Source of the DNA: Paludibacteraceae bacterium
Lineage (GTDB): Bacteria > Bacteroidota > Bacteroidia > Bacteroidales > Paludibacteraceae
Direction: 5' to 3'
Assembly: GCA_024401495.1 (NCBI GenBank)
Contig: JAKSKW010000006.1
Coordinates: forward strand, 31,822 to 95,821
DNA: 64,000 nt
Shown here: in pieces, positions 34,970-45,700 of the stretch
How the letters are laid out: each line of letters opens with the position of its first letter
Numbering within the stretch: position 1 is the stretch's first letter
Translations under genes and position numbers: made by a program
Notes under the pieces: generated by a model
The model's database searches: none
The model's input: only the letters and a program-made list of their open reading frames with translations
Told to the model about the DNA's origin: nothing

Positions 34970-36727
34970 TTACTGATCAAACTCAACCTTGAACTCGATT
35001 CTGTTGTTAAGCTTTCTACCAGCAGCTGTCTTGTTATCACCGATTGGCTGAGTACCTCCATGTCCGAAGCTCTTCAAACGAGATGGATAAATACCGCGCT
35101 CAACCATGTAGTCAACAATTGCCATTGCTCTACGTTTAGAAACCTTCAAGTTAACAGCCATACTTCCTGTACCATCTGTGTGTCCGTTGACAACCAATCG
35201 ATAGTTAGGATACTCTCTCATGATAGATATAATCTTATCAATATACTGACATGAAGAACGTAACAAGTTAGCTGTACCAGGCTCGAACTCAATTCCATGC
35301 TCTGCATTCTTGAAAGCCTTTCTTGCAGTCTCAGAAACCTCCGGACAACCCTGATTTGACTCAACACCAGGAATAGTAGGACACTTATCAAGGTAATCAG
35401 GAACACCATCACCATCTGTATCGAATGGACAACCGTCTTGATCAACCTTAACACCCTCTGGAGTGTCAGGACACTTGTCAGCGTAATCAGGAATACCATC
35501 ACCATCAGCATCAAATGGACATCCGTGACTATCTACAGGTACATTCTTTGGAGTGTATGGACACTTGTCAAGATGATCTGGAACACCGTCGCCATCTGTA
35601 TCAACCGGACAACCACATGTATCAACCACAACACCATTCGGAGTATCACCACATCTATCAAGATAATCATATACGCCGTCGCCATCTGTATCAAGTGGAC
35701 AACCACATGTATCAACAGGCAATCCTGGAGGAGTGTTAGGACAGTTATCATAAATATCAAGAACACCGTCTCTATCCTCATCCTTCAAGCGAGGGCATGG
35801 AATCTTGACACCTACTCTAACTCCTGCAGTAAAAGGAACAACCTTGTCAACAGCATCTGAACTTAGAACTCCGTTATATTCGACATTTGTTGTCAAAGCT
35901 TTTTGGTTCTTTGCAATATTTGTCAAACCTAAATCGCCGTAAATTCCATAAAATAAATTGATTCGTCCAACTTTTTGAACCACATTGGCATCAATATATA
36001 CACCTGCAGACATTAGTTTTGTATCTGTCTTTCCTGTTTCTTTTCTTGAAGAGACAGATACTCCGTGATCAGGAAGATCCTCAAATAATACATTAAGATC
36101 CTCGTTGTAAATCGAAGTCACATAAGAACCATCCACCTTATAAGACGCTTTCAATGGAAAAGACATCTTAACACCAGCACCAGTAAGAACTGTAACCTTC
36201 TTGTTAACTGGTATACGGAATAGAGTACCAAACGGAACCTCTAACGCGAATACACTTTGAGACTCTGACAATTCAGGATAAGTTGTGTAATCATTACCGA
36301 CAAAATCAAAATGTTCTCCATCGTAATCCTCAACAGGCAACTTAATGTTTGTCACATATTTTGAATTAGGATCTAAATCTACCGAGGCATTCATTTTTGA
36401 TCCACCGATACCAAAAGAGATACCTAAAATACGATTCAAGAAAATATTATAATCAATATTTAGTCTGCCTCCCAAACCAAAATTTTTGTCTCCGTAAGGG
36501 AAATCATACTTCAAAGTACTGATTCCTCCACCCAAAGAAAGACTCAAAAACTTGTTCTGGTCCATCAAAGGTGGTTTCTGAACCTTCTTCTTCACCTTAG
36601 CTTTTGGTGCAGGTGAAGGTGTAGCAGCAGAAATTGGCACTACTGATACAATACTGTCTGTGTTCTCTTGCGCCATCAACCCAAATGAAGCAAGCAACGT
36701 AATTACAGAAAGAATATATTGTTTCAT
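34970..36727 (-). CDS. OmpA-family outer-membrane protein with thrombospondin type 3 repeats
   Basis: 585 residues; signal peptide MKQYILSVITLLASFGLMA. A predicted outer-membrane beta-barrel spans about 60-315. Five Asp-rich calcium-binding thrombospondin type 3 repeats follow (DRDGVLDIYDNCPNTPPGLP, DTDGDGVYDYLDRCGDTPNG and similar, about 320-450). The C-terminus (about 460-582) is an OmpA peptidoglycan-binding domain with FEPGTANLLRSS, LVVNGHTDGTG, NLKVSKRRAMAIVDYMVERG and NRIEFKVEF. It probably ties the outer membrane to murein, with the repeats as a stiff spacer. A tract encoding Lys/Pro-rich VKKKVQKPP precedes the barrel. It ends 57 bases downstream of the giant repeat gene and may have its own promoter. 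Confidence 0.9.
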   Translation of the reverse strand: MKQYILSVITLLASFGLMAQENTDSIVSVVPISAATPSPAPKAKVKKKVQKPPLMDQNKFLSLSLGGGISTLKYDFPYGDKNFGLGGRLNIDYNIFLNRILGISFGIGGSKMNASVDLDPNSKYVTNIKLPVEDYDGEHFDFVGNDYTTYPELSESQSVFALEVPFGTLFRIPVNKKVTVLTGAGVKMSFPLKASYKVDGSYVTSIYNEDLNVLFEDLPDHGVSVSSRKETGKTDTKLMSAGVYIDANVVQKVGRINLFYGIYGDLGLTNIAKNQKALTTNVEYNGVLSSDAVDKVVPFTAGVRVGVKIPCPRLKDEDRDGVLDIYDNCPNTPPGLPVDTCGCPLDTDGDGVYDYLDRCGDTPNGVVVDTCGCPVDTDGDGVPDHLDKCPYTPKNVPVDSHGCPFDADGDGIPDYADKCPDTPEGVKVDQDGCPFDTDGDGVPDYLDKCPTIPGVESNQGCPEVSETARKAFKNAEHGIEFEPGTANLLRSSCQYIDKIISIMREYPNYRLVVNGHTDGTGSMAVNLKVSKRRAMAIVDYMVERGIYPSRLKSFGHGGTQPIGDNKTAAGRKLNNRIEFKVEFDQ

Positions 36728-36757
36728 CTACTTGATATTTTCGAGTTATATAAACCT

Positions 36758-36775
36758 TCTCACATTTCTGTGAGA
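36758..36775 (-). terminator. Short hairpin after the giant repeat gene
   Basis: TCTCACA (36758-36764) pairs with TGTGAGA (36769-36775) around TTTC, 10 bp past the stop codon on minus. The T-tract is weak, so termination may be partial. Confidence 0.5.
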
Positions 36776-36784
36776 CAGTTTTTA

Positions 36785-39700
36785 TCATTTTACAATAACC
36801 TTAACAGATTGTTCATAATCATCCAACTTGACGATGTAAACACCTGGAGTCAAGTTTTCAAATGTATTAAACTGTTCAGCCGCTACACTGATTACCTGAA
36901 GGCTATTAACATCATAAATTTCAAGAGTTGAACCAGTAGGAACTGTACCTACGATCTCTACACTCAAGGTACCATAACCGCCAACAGCGTTAATCCATAG
37001 TGGTTTCTCATTGTGGTAGTATGCAGGGCCAACGAACAACTCATTGTTTACAAGACATGAGTAGTATCCATCAAGGTTGCCCTTCTCCTGATAATACTGA
37101 CGTGTTGCACCTGGAATAACCTCACCATTCTTATACCACTGATATGTATGGAACAAGTTAGATGAGTTGTCAATTGTTAGGACATCACCCCAAACAATAT
37201 AGATATCACAAGCTGGATAGTTAACTCTCAATGTCACCTTCTGACTCTTTACAACTGAACCAGATTTGAAGTATACATTAAGGTCGTAAACTCCTGGTTT
37301 AACTGTATCAGGTATGAATACGTCGATCGCACCAACCGTACCATTGAAGTATACAGTATCTACATTAAGTCCAGGACATGAATCACATGTGATCCAGTAT
37401 TTGTAAGCTCTACCTGACATCTGAACATCAAATACTGCGAAATGACCAGGAGTAACATCCATGTCCATCTCCTTCGACTGAACAATTGGTCCAAGCTCGA
37501 AGTCAGTATTCTTAATTACAAATGGGAATAACTTTGGAGTATTTGTTGAATCAATCCAACGGTAATTCAAGCTATCCTTTAGTGAAACGACCGCATAATA
37601 ATCACCCACCTCAGTCTGAACATTCTCTGTAACAGTGTATAAAGAATCCTTTGGAATAGGAATATTATATACATATGGTGTAGCAGCATACTCGAATGTA
37701 TCAGGAGCAACTACAGGAATCTTAACCATCTGCGGCTTAACAATGATTGTAAATCTTCTTGAGGATTTAGTAGTGTCAGGCCATGTATAACCGTCATTTG
37801 GTAGAACGAATACATCGTATGAACCAGCATTCAATGCTCTGTTATTTACAATAGTATAAGCAGGGCTAGATGGTATCAGTGTCAACGAGTCTCCAGTGTA
37901 AACCAAATCACTTGGAACCAAGATTGAAGGAATTACACTCTCCATGATATAGAATGTAACTATCTTATCTTCAACCGTACCGTCGGCCCACAAATAGTTA
38001 AATGTATCACGTAGCATTACTCGTCTATGGTAAACATTGATATCCCTAGCTATATCATTGATACGCTCAACATCATAGTGATCATTTTTAACTACCTCAA
38101 GGAACTTTATGTTACCATCATATACGAATGAGTCGATTACAGCACGAGGAAGATCAACCTTGAACTTACCAATCAAGAACTCATAGATAATATCATCTGT
38201 TTTACCATTAGACCATACATAATGAAGCGAATCACTTAATGAAACAGTCACATAATGCAAACCTGCACTTGTACGGTGGTGTCCTTTTACGATATAATAG
38301 TCAACAGTATCGATAATTGGATATGTAACATCTGTTCCTGTGTACTTGAATACGCTGTCGCTCTTAGCAGGAATCTCAACTACAATCTTATTAATAGTAT
38401 ATACATACTTCAAAGCATCCAATTCACCGTCTGCCCAGATATAGTTAGGCTGCAATGATACAACAACCTCGTATGTTCCTGGCTCCTTAGTCTGAGTAAC
38501 TCCACTTACTAAATATCCATCTGAATCTGGAATCTCCACACCACGAATTGTATCATCGTAAGTGTAGATGTTTGTAGCAGGGAACTCTGGCTTATCAATT
38601 GGTCGTGGTTTAATGACAACTGTCTCCTTGATTGGTTCATCGCTTTCGTCAGACCACACATAACCAGGATTCAAAGTAATGATAACTTCATAAGTACCAG
38701 CATTCACTTGGACTCCGTTTTCTACACGGTAAGCATTACTCTCAGGTACAAATGTGTATTGTGTTCCATTATAAACATACTCCTTAACAAATACCGGTTT
38801 CTCTATCACACCATTTTCAATGACAAATGTCACATTCTTGTTAGTAACACTACCATCGATCCAAGTATAGTTAAGCGTATCCTTCAACGCAACCTCTCTT
38901 TCATAAGAACCAACTTTAGTTTCAGATGAATTCTTAGAAAGAACCTCATATCTGCTATTCTCAACTACAAGGAAGTCTTTTCTTGTTCCATCGTAAGCAA
39001 ATGTTGCCTGAACTGCCTTTGGAAGCTCTACCTTAGCTCTAGCGATATCAAACTGATATGTCTTATTCTCAGTAGTAGAATCCGACCACATTGAATGCGC
39101 AATATCAGATAGAAGAACAGTAACATCATAAGTTCCAGCATAAATCTGTGGATTACCTACTACGTTAATGTTAGGATCCTTAGCGATGTTGTAACTCTGT
39201 CTCTTACCGTTGTATACATAAGTTGTTGTATCTACCGGTGGAACTGGCACTACAATCTTATTAATCTTGAAGACGTATTCAGCAACATTTTCTGTGCTGT
39301 CTGTCCACATATGATTAGGAAGAAGGTTAAGAGTCACCTTATAATCACCAATTTCTATTCCAGAAGTTGCACCAATAATCTCATATGTTTCACTTACAGG
39401 AATATTGAAATTAATTGTCTTCTTGTTGAAAGTGTAGTTAAGAACAAGAGATGGCTTTTCAACCATAATAGGCTTGATAACAACTGTATCGATTCTCTCT
39501 GTCTTTGTGCTATCACTCCAACGATAACCCTCACTTGGCTTAACCTTAACTATGTAAGTGCCGACTTCTATACCGTATCCATTCTCTACAATGTAAGCTG
39601 CATCCTCAGGAACGAATACGATTGTATCTCCTGTGTACACATACTCATGCTTAATTGCAATGCTGTCTAGAGTACCGTCTCCGATAATAAACTTAATCGT

Positions 39701-42700
39701 TTTATCTTCTGTTGTTTCATCAACCCACATATAGTTATCTTTGTCATTCAAAGAAACCTTACGCTCATACTCACCGGACATTGTTGCTTTTTCATTCTCA
39801 GCTCCTACAGTATACTTGTCACTTGGATTGACAAATAGAATTTGTTCCTCATTATTGAAAATAAAGTTAATTCTTGGTGCTGTAGGAAGTTGGACTCTAT
39901 ACTTTCCGATTACGAAATCGAATGTCTTAGGCGCAATTGACGTATCTCCCCACTGGTAGTGAAGATGATCCTTCAAGGTAACAGTGACAGTGTATGTTCC
40001 AGCATTTGTCTGAACATTGTTAGTCACAGTGAATAGAGAATCCTCAGGAATAAAAATTTGATAAGTCTGCTCCTCTCCATTGTAAGTGAACTTATTTCCA
40101 TTAGCCATAGGAACTGGGACATCCAACTTAGAAATGTTGAATGTGAATGTATCATTTACTGTTGTCTCATCATCCCAAATATAATTAGGATTTAGAGCTA
40201 CGATCACCTTGTAAATTCCTGGCTCCTTAGCGGCTGTATCACCTATGAATGAATATCCATTATTTGGAGAGAATCCGAAACTATAATAAGAACCACTGTA
40301 AGGGAATGTCTTTTCCTTCACGTTTGGTTTTGGAACATACAATGGAGTAATCACCGAAGTGTATTCCTTGTCTAATGATGATCCGTCGCTCCAGATATAT
40401 CCCTTCTTTAGTGATAATGTTACAGTATAAGTTCCAACATCTGTCTTCGTTCCATTTGTGACAGTATAACCATCACCTTCTGAAACAAATACAATTGGGC
40501 TACCTGTGTACTCGTGCTCTGTAATAACAGATGGAATCTTAGCAGAAGCAGCTACGATTGTAAACTTGACTTTCCAATCATCGACTGAACCGTTTACCCA
40601 AGTGTAATTTACAGTATCGATTAGAGTTACAGTCCTGTAATAAGTACCTACCTCAGTCTCAGACGCAAATTCAGAATTGATAATATACTTATCACTCTTT
40701 GCAATCTCAAACTTATGCTCATCCCCATTGTATTCAAATGTATTATTAGCGACACCAGGCTCATTTACCTTAGCACGTAAGATGACAAACTTATATGTCT
40801 TGTTTGTCACACTATTATCAGACCACATAAAGTACTCAGGTTGATTGATAGCGACGCTTACTGTATAGTTTCCTGCAATTGTCTGCTTATTTCCAATGAC
40901 AGTACAGTTTGGATCTACAACAATCTTATAAGTCTGCTCTTCTCCACTATAAACAAACGTTGTTGAATCAGACTTTGGTATGTTTATTGGTCTTTTATTG
41001 ACTACGTTATTAATAACATAATCAGTCTTTGTTGAGTCGTTCCACATATAGTTTGGCTCCAATACAAGTGTTGTCTTGTATTTTCCTGGCTCAATTCCAA
41101 ATGTATCACCATAAATCTTATAGTGAATATTTTCTGGAACGCTAAACACTACCTCTCCATAGTCGTATGTGTACGGACTATTGAATATTGGTTTGTCGAC
41201 CTTAGCCTCTACAATCTTAACGTTTTCGCTGATTGGTTGGTTATTATTGTCAAGCCATGCGAATCCACTTGCTGGTCTGACCACAACACTATAAGTACCT
41301 GCATTGATAGGATTCTCTACAAGCTCCTTATTCTCATCTCTAATCTCAACAATGTATGCTGAGTTTTTAGGAACAAATGTAATAGGCTTACCAGTATATG
41401 TAAACGACTTTTCGATAGTTGGCTTTGCGATAGTTCCATTACCGATAATGAAATCAATGATTATATCGTCGCTATTGCCTCCATCCCAAACATAATTCAA
41501 TTTATCGTTTAGAGAACATGTTGCGTAGAATGTATCCGGACCAACCGCAGACTCTACCTCCATCTCCACACTATATCTTGGAGTTTTAGCTGTGTCTGAA
41601 GGCACAATAAATGAATGTGACTCATTATCGAAGATGAAATATGTCTCGCTTACTTCCGGAACAATAACTGGCTGTGGTTTGATCACAAAATCAAATGTCT
41701 TTGGCCCAGTTGTTTTATCCTCCCAAACGTAACCTCCATTCTCATCCATATCCAAAGACACTGTTCTTGAATATGTATCAGCATTAGTACCTGCTGGATT
41801 TGCTTCATCAAGTATTGAACCATTATCTACTATGATCTCAAACTGTTTCTCAGTTCCATCATAAACATATTCCAAATCACCCACAACTTTTGGCAACTTG
41901 ACTGTTTTTGCAGAGATAACAAATTCGTAGCTTACCTCTGTAACCTTCTCGTCACTCCACATATAGTGGTTAATATCATTTAGCGACACTATAACATTAT
42001 AGCTTCCGACATACTTGCGCCCATTTCCTGTAATAGTATACACAGGGTTTTCAGCAATCTTATATGTTTGAACCTCTCCGTTATAGAAGTACGGTGTCAG
42101 GTCTTCATCTGGATAAGGAACAGATATTCTCTTAATAATAAATGTTTCTTCGACAGGAACCTTAGTACCGTCCGACCAAGTGTAACCATCAGCAGGACTA
42201 ATCTTTACTAGGTATGTTCCAGGCTCCTTAGCACTACTCTTACCTTCGACAACATACTTTCCGTTATTCTCAAAGAATACGTGTGTTGTCTCACTGTCAT
42301 ATACCAATGGAGTTGGATCCAAGATTGGTTTGTTAACTTTGCTGGAAATGATATGGAATTCTTTTGAAATATTAGCTTCACTCAAAGAATAATTATTTTT
42401 ATCAGCTCCCGACAACTTAACCTTTGCAGTATATGTTCCTACATTGACAGCAGGTGAAGGATCAATCTCTTCAATCTCCACAGTCACATCATCGCCGGCA
42501 ATCACATCAGTCAACACAGGTGAAGGCTGATGAGGTTCATTATCGTAAAGGTAAGGAACATCCACGCCCCAATCAATTTTAGGATCCTTTGCAGTAATTT
42601 TTGACGTGAAAACACCTGACTCAGTACCTGTAGGCACATTACACTCATCCAAAGAAATGTATCTCCAATTAATAACATAATCATTGGCATTCTTTTGTGT

Positions 42701-45700
42701 TGGAACAGTTGTTGTGAATTCACCACCATCCACTGAATACTCGAAATATCCAGGTGTCTGGTCTGTATATTTACCTTCAGTTACCAACTCATGAGTCTGA
42801 CCATCATATACATATAGACATGATGCTATTTTAGTTACAAACTCAAAGTGATTATTAACGGAAATAACTAAAGAATTTGTTTTTTGTTCTTCCGCCAATT
42901 CGTAGTTTGCAATTGATGTTCCTGTCAAACTAGCAGTAACTGGCCAATGTCCACACTTGGATGCTGATCCTTCAACCACTACATCCAAATCATCTCCCTT
43001 GAATTTAATTCCATCAACGCTAACTTTTGGAGTATGTACTTCACCATTATAAGTAAATTCTCTCTTTGTCCAGATATTACCGTCAATCACAAATTTCTTG
43101 ATAGGAACAGTGACCTCCTCTGTAACTACAGCACTTCCATCAGAAGGTGTGTATTTCCATCTTACCAGATATCCTTCCTCGTTAGCATTCTTCTCTGCTG
43201 GAATTGTATCAGTCCATTCACCGTCTTCTCCAAGAGCATACTGGAATTCAACGCTTGGAGTTCCTGCTTTTAACAATGCCTGCTTCTCACCATTATAAGT
43301 TAATGGCTCAGCTACAGGTTCTGAGAATTGAGGCATTTCTTGGATAGCAATACTGAATGTAGTAGATGCTGAAGATGTCTCCGACTCTACAATCTTGTAA
43401 TTTGTAGCGTACGGCTCTTCCAACACGATTGTTGCTGTGTATGGTCCACCAACCTCTGTCTTCTTTCCAGTTACACTGTATTTAATATCTTCATTGTTGA
43501 CTGCTCCAACAACAACTGGCATTGGAGCTTGTTCCTTGCCTTCCTTATATGACAATTCTGTGTTCGGCCAAGTGACTGTTAGCGGAGCAGGAGTAACATA
43601 AAATTCCTTAAATCGATTATCGTTATCAATAACGAAATTAAAGGCTAGCTCTCTGTACTCCTCTGCCACATCAGCTCTTACTTTTTGCTCACCTACATTC
43701 AGACCTTCATAGTATACACCATTCGGGTCTTGACGATAACTTACAAAAGCATCAATAAGAATAGTACCACTTAAATTCTTTAATTTCGCTTTTGGTCTAT
43801 AATTATTTAGTCCATCATATTCCTTATCTTCGATATCCCAGTCATATACATATAATGTTTCTGGTACAATGACAAACTCCGCCACATCAAAACCTTCTCC
43901 ACAACTTTCATTTGGAGCAACAGTACCCTTCACATAATATGTACCTGCATATGCTGGCACTCCACCTGCAACGGCAGCTCCGTTAGCAGTAGTTGTTGCC
44001 GTTGTACATGCCTCATCTGTATAGTATTTGAATGACTCTGTTCCACCACATTTATTTCCCTTGATGAACTTTGGCTCATTAGCTGGCTGTCCGTATGTCC
44101 AACCCTCAATACTCAACTCTAGATCTGTCAATGGTTCCAAAGTTGGCTCTACAATGCTGAATGAAGTAGATGCAGAAGATGTCTCCGACTCTACAATCTT
44201 ATAGTTTGTAGCGAATTCCTCATCCAACACAATTGTTGCTGTATACTTACCAACAGCTGTCGCTTTTCCAATTACACTGAATGTAATCTCTTCTCCGTTA
44301 ACAGCGCCCTCTACATTTGGCTTTGGAGCCTGTTCCTTACCTTCTTCATATGGCAATTCTGTATCCGGCCAAGTGACTGTTAGCTCAGCAGGTTCAATTA
44401 CATAGTTAATAGCAGACTCATCACTCTCTTCTGATATGACATAATGAGACATATAAATCGAGTATGATATTGTATGAGGTCCTGCCGTAATGCCTGGAGC
44501 ACTTCTTCTAATAGGAGAACCATCACCACCTTCAAGACCACTAACATCTACATCAGGTCCTTGATTTTTACCATTATATGTATACTTTTCTTCTTTTTTC
44601 CACTTGATAATAAGCGGTTTATAGTCAATGTCAAATGAAGCATATGCTGAACCTCCCTCACAAGTAGCTGTAGGAGCGACATCAACCTTAAAGTAATAAG
44701 TACCTGGATACTTAGGCTCACCTCCTTCTTTTACAGCACCATCCGCAGTAGTAGTTAGAGTTGTATATTCGTTATCTTTGTAATATGTATATGTCTCCTC
44801 TCCTTTGCACGACTCATTTCCTGTAAGTTCAATGGCTGATGGAGTATTTCCATATGTCCACTTTACACGTTTAAGAGTTAAAGATATTGGAGTCTTCTTA
44901 GGCTCTATAATGGTAAACTTTGAAGTAGCATTGCAAGTAGATTTAGTTAAATCATAATAAGCGGCAACACCATCAGCCAGATATACCTCAATGTCATATT
45001 CTCCTGGTTCGATAGCCTCATCTACCTTTACTCCATTTAGTTTAATAGTGTAATATATATTTACATTATCCTTATCATCATCTACAATATCATCTGTTGT
45101 AGCCTCGATCTGCTGAGGTTTTCCATCAGCTTCAAAAGTTCTTTTCTCTTCCTCCGGCCATTTGAATGTCACAGGCACTTTTCCTAGACCAACTAGAGTA
45201 TCTTTTTTCGGTCCATCAGAGTAAGCATCATCTTCTGAAATCCACTGATACTGAATAGTCCAAGATCCAGGAGCTGCAAATTCAATCTTGCTTACGCTCT
45301 CAATTTCATTATAGGTAAACACATAATGTCCCTTAGGGTCATCTTCCTTTAGTTTCGGATCCTCTGCGACAATCACTTTATGGTTTCGACCCTGATACTG
45401 TCTGTCAGTGTATACTATTGGATCTCTGACAACAGCAACTGCAGGTTCAGCAATATAAAAAGTTATTGCCAAGTTGTCTGGCAATTCATAATTATTAATT
45501 ACTGAAACACCGTCTAGATCTAATTCTATAGTATGCTTACCTGGACTCTTAAGATCACCATCTATAACCTTGTACTCTTGAGGACTGAACGCTGCCTTAT
45601 CAGCTTCTACACAGCCTACTGTTGCAGATGGACGATGAGTTTTATTATCATAAGGATATGGCGCAGTATAATCCCATGTCACTTTAAGCGGAGCAGGGTT

